From Salinisphaera sp. (GTDB lineage Bacteria > Pseudomonadota > Gammaproteobacteria > Nevskiales > Salinisphaeraceae), in the NCBI GenBank assembly GCA_027858915.1, contig JAQIBT010000062.1:1-35954 (forward strand): a stretch of DNA of 35,954 bases. Direction: 5' to 3'. How positions within the stretch are numbered: position 1 is the stretch's first letter; each line of letters starts with the position of its first letter. The notes below the pieces were generated by a model. It had not been told where the DNA came from, did not search any database, and saw nothing but the letters and a program-made list of their open reading frames with translations. Both the position numbers and the translations under genes were made by a program. Shown piece after piece: positions 1 through 8,001 of the stretch.

Positions 1-2
1 CC

Positions 3-173
3 ACCACGGGCCGTCTGGTCGCCCTGTGTCCTATCTGCTCGACCATGATGAATCGGTATACCGGTCTTGCCGGTTTGAAGCGTATTTGCGCTCATTTCGA
101 TGTTTCGTTGCCGAGGTCACTGCGGCACATAGCCGATAGCAGGCAGATCCCCCTAAACAGTGACTTGCAGTAG
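3..173 (+). CDS. C-terminal part of an unidentified island gene
   Basis: An open frame enters from the left edge and ends at a TAG at 171-173, giving at least 56 residues. The visible part has a CPIC cysteine pair near its start and a basic stretch after it, with no family I can name. Its stop codon overlaps the AGGAG ribosome binding site of the integrase that begins at 186, so the two genes are probably co-transcribed and translationally linked. An internal ATG at 45 would give only 43 residues, so the real start most likely lies outside the window. A small partner protein of the integrase is a guess from position only. Confidence 0.4.
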   Translation, partial: TTGRLVALCPICSTMMNRYTGLAGLKRICAHFDVSLPRSLRHIADSRQIPLNSDLQ

Positions 174-185
174 GAGCATCGAACC

Positions 186-1289
186 ATGAAAAAGCACAAC
201 CCCAAAAACGAGCGCATGAAGCGCGCCTATCTCGTCTTCTTGAAAGAAGCCAAACGCCAGAACGAGGCATCGGTAGATGCAGCGGCGAAGGCGATCAGCC
301 GGTTCGAGGAGTACACCAAATGCCGCGACTTCAAGGCGTTTCATTTTCAGCAAGCGGTGAGTTTCAAGGCGCATCTTGCAAAGCATCGGCATGAGGCGTC
401 TGGTGCTGCGTTGAGCAAGGCGACGATGAACTCCACCCTGCGCGCGCTGAAGGCATTCTTTCAGTGGCTGGCATTAGCGCCGGGCTATAGGGCTCGGCTT
501 AACTACTCGGATGCAGAGTATTTCAATCTGTCGGAGAAAGAGGCAAGGGTTGCGACCGCGAAACGTACCAAGCCTATGCCGACTATGGAGCAGATCAAAC
601 GCGTGATTGCGGTCATGCCCGACCAAGCGGTGCTTGAGCGACGTGATCGTGCCCTGATGGCATTTACGCTCTTGACCGGCGCACGTGACAGCGCCATAGC
701 TTCCATGAGGCTTAAGCACGTGGATCTTGAAGCAGGCTGTGTGTTCCAGGATGCGCGCGAGGTGAATACCAAAGCGAGCAAGACGTTCACCACCTATTTT
801 TTCCCTGTCGGTGATGAGGTTGCCCAGATTGTGCGCGACTGGATTACATACCTGCGCGAGGAGCTGTTCTTCGGTTTGGACGATCCGTTATTCCCTAAAA
901 CGGCAGTTGGACTTGGAGCGCGGCGAGTATTCGAGCCGCTCGGACTGAGCCGCGAGCACTGGAGTAGTGCGGAGCCCATACGCAAGCTTTTCAAGAAGGC
1001 GTTTGAATTCGCAGGGCTGCCGTATTTCAATCCTCATAGTTTCCGAAAAACTTTGGTTCAGCTAGGCGAGCGCGTCTGTCAGAGCCCGGAAGAGTTCAAG
1101 GCGTGGAGCCAGAATCTGGGACACGAGGGAGTGCTCACGACTTTCAGGAGCTACGGCGAAGTGCAGCCGGCCAGGCAGTCCGAGATATTCAGCGCGTTGC
1201 AGCGGCCACGTGCTACCCGTGAGACGCAAGATGTCGATGCGCTGGCCAAAGCTGTGGCGCGCGAGATGCGGGCGCAGCAAGGCGCCTGA
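186..1289 (+). CDS. Tyrosine recombinase (site-specific integrase)
   Basis: A 367-residue site-specific DNA recombinase of the tyrosine family. The N-terminal 110 residues look like a SAM-like core-binding domain. The catalytic domain shows Arg167 in TGARDSA, a lysine around 196-199, the HSFR box with His284 and Arg287, His313 in LGH, and the nucleophile Tyr323. All expected catalytic residues are present, so the enzyme should be active. The ATG at 186 follows a good AGGAG at 172-176. The gene lies downstream of the partial gene ending at 173 and converges on the P4-type integrase, with only two bases between their stop codons. It is not obviously related to that neighbour and lacks the DUF4102 N-terminal domain. 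It may serve a different mobile unit nested in the ssrA island. Confidence 0.88.
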   Translation: MKKHNPKNERMKRAYLVFLKEAKRQNEASVDAAAKAISRFEEYTKCRDFKAFHFQQAVSFKAHLAKHRHEASGAALSKATMNSTLRALKAFFQWLALAPGYRARLNYSDAEYFNLSEKEARVATAKRTKPMPTMEQIKRVIAVMPDQAVLERRDRALMAFTLLTGARDSAIASMRLKHVDLEAGCVFQDAREVNTKASKTFTTYFFPVGDEVAQIVRDWITYLREELFFGLDDPLFPKTAVGLGARRVFEPLGLSREHWSSAEPIRKLFKKAFEFAGLPYFNPHSFRKTLVQLGERVCQSPEEFKAWSQNLGHEGVLTTFRSYGEVQPARQSEIFSALQRPRATRETQDVDALAKAVAREMRAQQGA

Positions 1290-1291
1290 GG

Positions 1292-2536
1292 CTAGCCGTT
1301 AACCACGGACAGATGTCGGATGCCGGTCAGGCTCATGTTGCCCGTTGCGGCCTTCTCAACGTGGTTGCTCCACCACGTCATCATCGGTTTCCTGCGGTCG
1401 ATGTATTGGGCTCGGTTGTAGGCGTTACGCACTTCGTTCTTGCCTGTATGAGCTAGGGCGGCTTCGATCAGATCGGGTTCGAAGCCCTGTTCGTTCAGTA
1501 TCGTGCTGGCCAAAGAGCGCATGCCGTGGGCAACCAGCTTCTTGTGAAAGCCCATCCGCTTGAGCGCTGTGTTGGCCGTCTGCGGATGAGTGTGAACCTT
1601 GTAGCTACGGTCAGACGGGAAGATGTATTCGCTGCGTCCGCTTATTGGCCGCATGATCTCAAGCAGCGCGCGTGTCTGTGATGACAGCGGCACAGCATGC
1701 GGTTTCTTCTTTTTCATTCGATCGGCGGGAATCGTCCAGACTTCGCGATCCATGTCTATCTCGTCCCAACGAGTGCCGGCAGCTTCGCCGGGGCGCACCA
1801 TCGTATGCAGCTGCCATTCGATAAGGCAGCGCGTCGTGCGCTTGATGCTGGCTGTCGAAAGCGCCTGCATGAGCGTTGGTAGCTCGTTGGGTGCCACGGT
1901 GGGCTGATGTTGCTTTGCGGGCGTTTGAAACGCGTTGTGAATGCCGCTGAGTGGATTTGCGTCGACGAGCCCCGTGTTGACGGCGAATGTCATGACTTCG
2001 TTGAGCCGTTGGCACAGGCGCTTGACCGTTTCGAGGCTGCCTTTGGCCGCGATAGGTTGAATTGCGTCGATCGTCTTCACTGCGGCGATCTTGGTGATCG
2101 GTATAGCGCCTAATGTTGGAAAGATGTGTAGCTCTAGCGAGCGCCAAGAATCAAGCGCGTGCTCCTCGCTGACCTTGGTTTTCTTGATCTCCAGCCATTT
2201 GGCAGCAACCGCCTGCAAAGTATCGCCATGAGCAGCCGCAAGCCGTGCCGCTTGCTCATCCCGGTGCTCTTTGGGGTCTGTGTGATCGGTAAGCAGAGCG
2301 AGCGCCTCGTCCCGCTTGATGCGCGCGGTTGCGAGCGTTACGTGTGGGAATTGGCCAAAGCTAATGCTAGTCCGCGCTTTGGTATACGGTCTGTAGTAGC
2401 CGAACAGCCACGTCTTTGATCCGCTCGGCATGACCCGAAGCTGAAGACCATTGCCGTCAGACAGCGCATAGACCTTTTCACGGGGCTTGGCTTGACTCAC
2501 TTCCGTATGAGTAAGGGGCTTGGTTGTTCTTGGCAT
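1292..2536 (-). CDS. P4-type tyrosine integrase beside ssrA
   Basis: A 414-residue integrase of the P4/IntS type, which inserts genomic islands at tRNA or tmRNA genes. Residues 1-95 are the DUF4102 arm-binding domain, 105-200 the core-binding domain, and 215-380 the catalytic domain with Arg248, a Lys-rich strand at 274-278, His337 and Arg340 in HGMR, His363 in LAH and Tyr373. Its start lies 166 bases from the 3' end of tmRNA, the usual arrangement when ssrA is the attachment site, so the island body should extend left of the window. No Shine-Dalgarno sequence precedes the ATG; the bases immediately upstream are one arm of an 11-bp perfect inverted repeat. The next in-frame ATG is at residue 36, too late for a complete first domain. 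Confidence 0.92.
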   Translation of the reverse strand: MPRTTKPLTHTEVSQAKPREKVYALSDGNGLQLRVMPSGSKTWLFGYYRPYTKARTSISFGQFPHVTLATARIKRDEALALLTDHTDPKEHRDEQAARLAAAHGDTLQAVAAKWLEIKKTKVSEEHALDSWRSLELHIFPTLGAIPITKIAAVKTIDAIQPIAAKGSLETVKRLCQRLNEVMTFAVNTGLVDANPLSGIHNAFQTPAKQHQPTVAPNELPTLMQALSTASIKRTTRCLIEWQLHTMVRPGEAAGTRWDEIDMDREVWTIPADRMKKKKPHAVPLSSQTRALLEIMRPISGRSEYIFPSDRSYKVHTHPQTANTALKRMGFHKKLVAHGMRSLASTILNEQGFEPDLIEAALAHTGKNEVRNAYNRAQYIDRRKPMMTWWSNHVEKAATGNMSLTGIRHLSVVNG

Positions 2537-2590
2537 CGTAGTAGTACAGCTTTGGAGTACGAATCGATCGTACTACTACGTGTACTACTA
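2537..2590. repeat. 11-bp inverted repeat abutting integrase start
   Basis: CGTAGTAGTAC at 2537-2547 is the exact reverse complement of GTACTACTACG at 2570-2580, with a 22-base spacer. A further partial copy, GTACTACTA, lies at 2582-2590. The left arm touches the ATG of the minus-strand integrase and replaces its ribosome binding site. It could be an operator, an integrase or excisionase arm site, or an RNA hairpin that hides the start codon. Confidence 0.6.
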
Positions 2591-2623
2591 AAGCTACGGG
2601 ATGTTATAGGCCGACATAGAACA

Positions 2624-2698
2624 TTGCAGGCATAAAAAAGCCTGCAAATCATTGGATTCGCAGACTTTGTTGGCGTTTATAGAACGACCTAAAACGCC
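2624..2698. repeat. Hairpin repeats between integrase and tmRNA
   Basis: Two inverted repeats lie just 3' of tmRNA. TTGCAGGC (2624-2631) pairs perfectly with GCCTGCAA (2640-2647) around an A-rich 8-base loop. GGCGTTT (2672-2678) pairs with AAACGCC (2692-2698). Neither is a standard terminator, because no T run follows the stem on the minus strand; they may end tmRNA transcription poorly or be part of the recombination site. Confidence 0.35.
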
Positions 2699-2702
2699 CT
2701 GT

Positions 2703-3061
2703 TGGTGGAGGCGGCGGGAATCGAACCCGCGTCCGCGAATTCTAGACCCTTGGCTCTACATGCTTATTTCGTCTTTGATTGTCGGCTTACGTTACCCGAC
2801 GAAAAGGGACAACGATCGCGTATCTTCGTTTGCTCTTAACGGGTTGGCCCGAAGCGGGGCCTTGCCGCGAGTCTGTAAGAGTCGATACCCGTGACCGGAA
2901 GCACAGACACTTACCGGGCGGGCACTAGCAGGCTTTAAGCTGCTAGAGCGTAGTTGTCGTCGTTCGCAACTAGCTTAGGTTGCAAATTGATTAACGAGGT
3001 GATTTGCGACCTCGGCATGCACCTTGGGTTTTGACATCCGCGTCGAAGCCATGTCGCCCCC
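2703..3061 (-). ncRNA. ssrA: tmRNA (transfer-messenger RNA)
   Basis: A 359-base tmRNA, which frees ribosomes stalled on broken messages and tags the product for proteolysis. The minus strand begins GGGGGCGAC at 3061 and ends in CTCCACCA at 2703, with a T-arm GGTTCGATTCC before it; the two ends form the tRNA-like acceptor. The tag frame runs from 2967 to 2935: the resume codon is GCG and the coded tag is ANDDNYALAA followed by TAA. CCA is encoded. The gene shares its orientation with smpB, 83 bases upstream, its protein partner. The 3' end faces a P4-type integrase and is the likely crossover point of the island to its left; the gene itself looks intact. Confidence 0.96.
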
Positions 3062-3075
3062 TAAAACACTCGAAG

Positions 3076-3081
3076 AGTATA
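3076..3081 (-). promoter_or_regulatory. Putative -10 box of ssrA
   Basis: The minus strand carries TATACT here, 14 bases upstream of the mature tmRNA 5' end, which would allow a short leader removed by RNase P. No good -35 element is visible at the normal distance. Confidence 0.4.
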
Positions 3082-3144
3082 ACAGCAACAAGCGTAAGGC
3101 GCGTGGTCTGTTTTTCAACAGCGCGCCCTGGCGATATTGCCCGA

Positions 3145-3624
3145 TCAGACCTCGGTGCGCATGATCTGGGCCTTGCGACGGCCCCAGTCGGCATTCTTCT
3201 TCGACTGGCGCTTGTCGTAGTTTGCCTTGCCCTTGGCCAGGGCAATCTCGAGCTTGGCCTTGCCGCGTTTCCAATACATGGCCAGCGGTACGATCGTATA
3301 GCCTTTCTGTTCGGTGGCGCCGATCAGACTGGCCAGCTCGCGGTCGTGCAGCAGTAGCTTGCGAGTGCGGGTCGGGTCGATGACGAAATGCGTCGACGCG
3401 GATTCGAGCGGCTGTACATGGCCACCCAGAAGGAAGGCCTCACCGTCCTTGATCAGCACATAGGCTTCGGTGATGCGCCCCTTGCCGGCGCGCAGTGACT
3501 TGACTTCCCAGCCTTGCAGTACGAGACCTGCCTCGAACTTGTCTTCGAGGAAATAGTCGTGGCGCGCGCGCTTGTTGAGCGCGATTGTGCTGCTGGGCTG
3601 TTTCTTGGTCTTGGGCTTGCTCAT
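3145..3624 (-). CDS. smpB: SsrA-binding protein SmpB
   Basis: A 159-residue small basic protein that binds the tRNA-like part of tmRNA and brings it to stalled ribosomes; the length is normal for the family. The oligonucleotide-binding barrel spans about residues 18-130, with the conserved [20 protein letters not shown] start, the GWEVKSLR segment and ALAKGK near the end. The lysine/arginine-rich tail after residue 135 is the part that folds in the decoding site and mRNA channel. The gene precedes ssrA in the same direction. It is divergent from the transporter gene at 3656, with about 30 bases shared by both promoters. Confidence 0.97.
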   Translation of the reverse strand: MSKPKTKKQPSSTIALNKRARHDYFLEDKFEAGLVLQGWEVKSLRAGKGRITEAYVLIKDGEAFLLGGHVQPLESASTHFVIDPTRTRKLLLHDRELASLIGATEQKGYTIVPLAMYWKRGKAKLEIALAKGKANYDKRQSKKNADWGRRKAQIMRTEV

Positions 3625-3655
3625 GGACTTAGTATAACGGTCCGGGCAATCTCTT

Positions 3656-5041
3656 GTGGCTATGGCTGTCTATCAACCTCTACCTCAGACTTGGTCTTCG
3701 TCTCTGCGATTCGTCCTGGTCTGCACCGCGGCGGTGGTCAGCCTGAGCGATTTCTGGCGTATGCCGTTTCTGCTGGCGACCTACGGCGGCGGGGCGTTCC
3801 TGATTGTGTATCTGGCTGCGCTGCTGGGCATGGGGTTGCCATTGCTCAGCGGGCAGCTGCTGATGGCGCGCGACACGCACACAGATCTGCCCGGCGTCAT
3901 GGCCTTGTGGGTGGCGCCCAGTGCGCACTCGCGGTTCTGGGTGTGGGGTGCCTATCTGACATTGATCGGCGCCGGTTTGTTGCTTGCGGCCTATAGCGTG
4001 GTGGCTGGATGGAGCCTGGCTTATTGCCTGCGCGGACTGACCGGTGGGCTGGATACGCAGTCGCTGGACATGGCGCGTGGACAGTTCGTGGCCTTCGCCC
4101 GCGATACCGAAAGGGGTTTTGGCTGGTTGATGTTGTTCGTCGTGCTACTGGTGGCGACCGCAGCGCGCGGCATCAATCGTAGTGTAGAGCCGGTGATGCG
4201 GACATTGGCACTGTGCATGCTGGGACTGTTCGTACTGCTGTTCGTGGTGGCTGCGCTTGATTCCGACGCCGGCGCTGCCGCCCGTAGTCTCTGGCACATC
4301 GATTTTTCGCAGCTGGGCGTGCGGGGCGTGCTGGAAGCGCTCTACCAGGCGTTTTTTTCCTTGAGTCTGGGGACCGGCGTGATCGTGGCGCTGGGCACGA
4401 ATCTGGCCCCGCGTGCGCCGGTTATCCGGATATCGCTGCTGGTCATTCTGTTCACGGTGCTGGCCGGGTTGGCGAGTGCCTTCGTGCTCCGTGTACTGGT
4501 CCAGCAGCAGGGCCTGCAACTCGGCGGCGGAGTCCAGAGCCTGTTCGAGGTATTGCCGACGGCGCTGGGTACTGGCTGGCAAACCACGCTGGTCTACCTG
4601 CTGGTCGCGCTGGTCAGCGTCAGTACGGGGATCGGATTATTCGAGCCATTGGTGCAGGCAGTTCAGCATCGAAGCGGCCTGTCGCGCCTGCGCTCGAGTT
4701 GCTACGTCGGGGTCGGCGTGGCCTTGTTGGGATTGCTTGCCATGCTGTCGTTCGGGCCCTTGGCGCGCTGGCGCTGGTTTGGACAGGAGCTGTTTGGCTG
4801 GATGATTATTATCAGCACGCAGTTGCTGGTGCCGCTGACCGGCCTGATGCTTTGTCTGCTGATGGGCCGCGTGTTGGCCCGACGCCGTCTGGTGGCGGCC
4901 TGGCGAACCGAAGATAATGCCGGGCGCACGATGGGTTTTGCCGTGTGGCATGGGTTGTTGCGCTATCCCACGCGTATCGCGCTTGTGGTCGTCTTGGCCT
5001 ATGCGCTGGGTGGTCTGCGTCTGATCGAGATCATCTGGTAA
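3656..5041 (+). CDS. Sodium-dependent transporter, SNF/NSS family
   Basis: A 461-residue inner-membrane protein with about 11-12 hydrophobic segments, resembling sodium:neurotransmitter symporters, which use the sodium gradient to import amino acids or related compounds. The first segment carries [21 protein letters not shown], matching the family signature around the unwound helix 1 and the GGGAF motif. The substrate cannot be told from sequence. A GTG at 3656 and an ATG at 3662 are both possible starts; neither has a strong ribosome binding site. rnfH follows after five bases, so the two are probably co-transcribed. In many related genomes ratA occupies this place between smpB and rnfH, so the transporter is an unusual neighbour. 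Confidence 0.85.
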   Translation: MAMAVYQPLPQTWSSSLRFVLVCTAAVVSLSDFWRMPFLLATYGGGAFLIVYLAALLGMGLPLLSGQLLMARDTHTDLPGVMALWVAPSAHSRFWVWGAYLTLIGAGLLLAAYSVVAGWSLAYCLRGLTGGLDTQSLDMARGQFVAFARDTERGFGWLMLFVVLLVATAARGINRSVEPVMRTLALCMLGLFVLLFVVAALDSDAGAAARSLWHIDFSQLGVRGVLEALYQAFFSLSLGTGVIVALGTNLAPRAPVIRISLLVILFTVLAGLASAFVLRVLVQQQGLQLGGGVQSLFEVLPTALGTGWQTTLVYLLVALVSVSTGIGLFEPLVQAVQHRSGLSRLRSSCYVGVGVALLGLLAMLSFGPLARWRWFGQELFGWMIIISTQLLVPLTGLMLCLLMGRVLARRRLVAAWRTEDNAGRTMGFAVWHGLLRYPTRIALVVVLAYALGGLRLIEIIW

Positions 5042-5046
5042 CGACA

Positions 5047-5337
5047 ATGAATGAAGATGCGCTGATCGATATCGAAGTGGTCTTTGCGCTCGAGGGCTAC
5101 TGTTGGTGCGTGCCGCTGCGAGTGCCGGCCGGCACGACGGCAGCCGATGCGCAGGCACGCTCCGGTCTGAGCGACATCTGCGCCAGACGTACCGGCCAGC
5201 CCCCGGCAGCCATCGGCGTCTTCGGCCGCAAGATCGGTCGGGACCATGTGCTGATGTCGGGCGACCGGCTGGAGCTTTATCGCAGCCTGGTCGTCGATCC
5301 GCGGCGGCGGCGGCGCGAGCGGGCCGAAAGCGGCTAG
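5047..5337 (+). CDS. rnfH: RnfH family (RatB-like) protein
   Basis: A 96-residue protein of the RnfH/UPF0125 family, a small ubiquitin-like fold usually encoded near smpB and bamE. The sequence follows the family pattern: an opening IDIEVVFAL strand, the VPAGTTAADAQARSGL helix, then GVFGRKIGRDHVLMSGDRLELYR and a basic tail. Its biochemical role is unclear; names in the literature link it to Rnf electron transport or to a toxin-antitoxin pair with RatA, but no ratA is present here. The chosen ATG follows the transporter stop by five bases and has no clear Shine-Dalgarno, suggesting coupling. It converges on bamE. Confidence 0.85.
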   Translation: MNEDALIDIEVVFALEGYCWCVPLRVPAGTTAADAQARSGLSDICARRTGQPPAAIGVFGRKIGRDHVLMSGDRLELYRSLVVDPRRRRRERAESG

Positions 5338-5417
5338 CCGCGGGCGGATGCGATAGGGCTGGACTGGCTTAAGTGCAGGGCAGCGACGACTTGTCTGAGC
5401 GCGCCCGTGCAGCCCTC

Positions 5418-6011
5418 CTACGGGTTGGCGGCCGGATGGCCCGGTAGCGGCGCGCCAGCGTGCGGAAGCGGTCCGCCGTTGCCTCCGGCCCGCGTTCCCG
5501 AGCCCGGTATGTTCTCGGCCGGGCCGTTTGGCTCCACGCCGGGGCGATGGGTATGACTGTAGGGAATATTATCGCTGGCGTTGGCTGGCACCACGTCGCG
5601 TTGTGGGCCGCTCAGCGCTGTGGCTGGCGTACTCGCATCGCCGGGCAGCGGCGTCACATTGGTTGTATCGGACTGGCTGTTCGCCTTGGCGACTTCTGCT
5701 GTGTACTCCTCGTTGCCCTCGATATCGGTCAGGCGTCCGTTGGTGAAGTACAGATCGAGCTTCGACTGGCGCACGTGGGCGCGCGGGTTCCGGTAATAGA
5801 ACACGTAATCCCAGCGATCCTTCTCGAATACGGGTTTTACCAGTGGGGTGCCCAACACATAGGCAACCTGTTTCTTGGTCATGCCCTTCTTGAGTTTGGC
5901 GACCTGGTCGGCGGTGACCACATTGCCTTGAACGATTGGCACGCGGAAAAACACCGGCAGGCTGCAGGCCGACAGCGCCAGCAGCAGGAAGAGCACAGCA
6001 ATTTGCTTCAT
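5418..6011 (-). CDS. bamE: Outer membrane assembly lipoprotein BamE, long form
   Basis: A 197-residue lipoprotein, the small accessory subunit of the BAM complex that inserts beta-barrel proteins in the outer membrane. A signal peptide ends in the lipobox LSAC with the acylated Cys16. The SmpA/OmlA domain follows at about 25-105, with the typical GMTKKQVAYVLGTPL, DRWDYVFYY and LDLYFTNGRL segments. After this comes about 90 residues rich in Pro, Gly, Ala, Asn and Thr that the family core lacks; this tail is probably disordered and periplasmic. I chose the ATG at 6011 over a GTG at 6023, because AAGGGG lies 11 bases before the ATG but touches the GTG. fur, often divergent from bamE, is missing. 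Confidence 0.9.
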   Translation of the reverse strand: MKQIAVLFLLLALSACSLPVFFRVPIVQGNVVTADQVAKLKKGMTKKQVAYVLGTPLVKPVFEKDRWDYVFYYRNPRAHVRQSKLDLYFTNGRLTDIEGNEEYTAEVAKANSQSDTTNVTPLPGDASTPATALSGPQRDVVPANASDNIPYSHTHRPGVEPNGPAENIPGSGTRAGGNGGPLPHAGAPLPGHPAANP

Positions 6012-6118
6012 AGATTCAGACACCCCTTGTCGCGAACGGCATCATACGGCAGGCCTTTTCTGCCTGCCAACCGCGCTGGCCAGTGAGAATAAGCTGTCTG
6101 GCGTTTGATCACCGAACA

Positions 6119-6138
6119 CCAAGGGCTGTTGCCCTTGG
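6119..6138 (-). terminator. Hairpin between recN and bamE
   Basis: CCAAGGGC (6119-6126) and GCCCTTGG (6131-6138) form a perfect 8-bp stem with a four-base loop, downstream of recN. There is no T run after it on the minus strand, so it may only weaken transcription or protect the recN message. Confidence 0.3.
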
Positions 6139-6205
6139 CGCTGCGAGCAAAGCAGCATCAGACTGTGGGCAAAAAATCGGACTTTTTCGATGCACAGCGC
6201 GCGCG

Positions 6206-7912
6206 TCAGCCGCTCGTCTGTGCGCCAGCCGCGGCGCGCTCGATCATGTCGGCGGCATGAGCGCGAGTCTGGGCCGTGAGCTCGACGCCGCCGAGCATGC
6301 GCGCCAGTTCCTCGACCCGGTCGTCGGCATCCAGCGTGCTGATGCGCGTCATCGTCTGGCCCGCCTTGACCTGCTTGGCTACGTACAGATGATGTTCGGC
6401 CTGGGCTGCCACCTGGGGCAGATGGGTGACGCACAGCGACTGGCCCTCGATCCCCAGGCGCCGCAGCTGGCGGCCGACAATTTCGGCGACGCCACCGCCG
6501 ATGCCGGTATCCACCTCGTCGAACACCAGCGTCGGTACCCGCGTGCGACTGGCAGCGATCACCTCGATCGCCAGGCTGATGCGCGACAGCTCGCCGCCCG
6601 ACGCCACCCGGTCGAGCGGGCGCGCACTCTGGCCGGGGTTCGCGGCGATCAAAAACTCGATATGGTCGCTGCCGTGTGCACTGATCCGGTTACTTGCCTG
6701 GCTGCGTACGCGAACACTGAACTGCCCCTCCGGCATGCCGAGGCTGCGAATGATGTCGGTGATGGCCTTGCCGAGCGGTTTGGCAGCTTTCTGGCGTGCG
6801 GCGCTGAGCTGCGCTGCAGTCTTTTCGTAGGCCGTGTGCTGCTCGATCTCGGCCTGTTTTAGCTCCGCCAGGCGCTCGCTGGCGCCTTCGAGCTCGATGA
6901 GCTCGGCCGTCAGGCGCTCGGCCAGTTCGGCGAGCTCCGAGGGAGCGACATGGTGTTTGCGCGCGATATCGCGTATCGCGCCCAGCCGGGATTCGACATC
7001 CTGAAAGCGCTGCGGGTCGATATCCAGATTATCGACGTATCGCCGGAGACCGTCAGCCGCTTCCTGTGCCTGAATCAGCGCGCTAGCGGCCAGTTCGGCA
7101 ATGGGTTCGAAACCGGGGTCGATGGCGGCGAGTTCGCCCAGCAATCGTTCGGCCGCCCCCAGACGATCAGTGGCTGCACCGTCCTCGGACTCGAACAGCA
7201 GGCCGAGCGCGCGCTGACCATCCTCGATCAGGCGTTCGGCGCTGGCCAGCCGTTTGTGCTCGGCTTCCAGCTGCGCGTATTCGTCTGCCTCGAGTGCCAG
7301 CGTGTCCAGTTCGCCCACCTGGTAGCGCAGCAGGTCGATACGGCTGTCGCCGGCGTTATCGACCTGTTCGATACGCGCAATCGCCGCTTGCGTGGCGCGT
7401 AGCGCCTGCGCGCTCTCGACTACTGCCGACAGTGCTTGCGTATGGTCGCCGTAGTCGTCGAGCAGCTCGCGCTGTGCATCACGCTTGAGCAATGACTGAT
7501 GGGCATGCTGGCCGTGAATGTCCACCAGGCAGTCGCCCAGCGCTCGCAGTTCCCGTACCGGCATGGGCGTGCCGTTGATCCAGCCGCGGCTACGCCCCTC
7601 GCGCGCCACGACGCGTCGCATCACGCATTCGTCGTCGCCGTCGCCAGTACCGTTATTCAATTCGTGATCGGTCAACCAGGCCTGTGCCGCCGGTGCATCT
7701 GCCAGGGTGAAGCGAGCCGTGATATCGGCGCGCTCGGCGCCTTCGCGTACCGCGCCACCGTCGGCGCGCTCACCCATTACCAGGTTGAGCGCGTCAACCA
7801 GAATCGATTTCCCGGCGCCGGTTTCGCCCGATAGCACCGTCATCCCGCGGCCAAACTCCACCGCCAGGCGATCAATAATGGCGAAGTTGCGAATATTGAT
7901 TTCGGCGAGCAT
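6206..7912 (-). CDS. recN: DNA repair protein RecN
   Basis: A 568-residue SMC-like ATPase that acts in repair of DNA double-strand breaks in the cytoplasm. The start MLAEINIRNFAIID matches the family, with the P-loop GETGAGKS at 29-36. Long coiled-coil segments occupy about 150-370, and the C-terminal ATPase half holds the signature SGGELSRISLAIEV and the Walker B strand TLVFDEVDTGIGG. I chose the ATG at 7912 over a GTG at 7918 because the family begins at this residue. A LexA-box-like site lies 63 bases upstream, so SOS induction is likely. It follows nadK on the same strand. Confidence 0.96.
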   Translation of the reverse strand: MLAEINIRNFAIIDRLAVEFGRGMTVLSGETGAGKSILVDALNLVMGERADGGAVREGAERADITARFTLADAPAAQAWLTDHELNNGTGDGDDECVMRRVVAREGRSRGWINGTPMPVRELRALGDCLVDIHGQHAHQSLLKRDAQRELLDDYGDHTQALSAVVESAQALRATQAAIARIEQVDNAGDSRIDLLRYQVGELDTLALEADEYAQLEAEHKRLASAERLIEDGQRALGLLFESEDGAATDRLGAAERLLGELAAIDPGFEPIAELAASALIQAQEAADGLRRYVDNLDIDPQRFQDVESRLGAIRDIARKHHVAPSELAELAERLTAELIELEGASERLAELKQAEIEQHTAYEKTAAQLSAARQKAAKPLGKAITDIIRSLGMPEGQFSVRVRSQASNRISAHGSDHIEFLIAANPGQSARPLDRVASGGELSRISLAIEVIAASRTRVPTLVFDEVDTGIGGGVAEIVGRQLRRLGIEGQSLCVTHLPQVAAQAEHHLYVAKQVKAGQTMTRISTLDADDRVEELARMLGGVELTAQTRAHAADMIERAAAGAQTSG

Positions 7913-7974
7913 GCCCACTCTCGATGATTCGACGCCATCCGATGTCGAAAGCCTGGATGGCAGTCGTACAGAAG

Positions 7975-7990
7975 CTGTATGAAAAAACAG
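7975..7990 (-). promoter_or_regulatory. LexA (SOS) box of recN
   Basis: CTGTATGAAAAAACAG fits the gammaproteobacterial LexA operator, CTG-N10-CAG with an A/T-rich centre. It lies between nadK and recN, 63 bases before the recN start, where a repressor would block the recN promoter. Confidence 0.72.
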
Positions 7991-8001
7991 TTATAGCATC
8001 T

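Noticed and set aside
54-63. The palindrome CGGTATACCG as an operator of the first integrase
   Set aside because: It lies inside the open frame of the upstream partial gene and is only 10 bases long; chance is a sufficient explanation.
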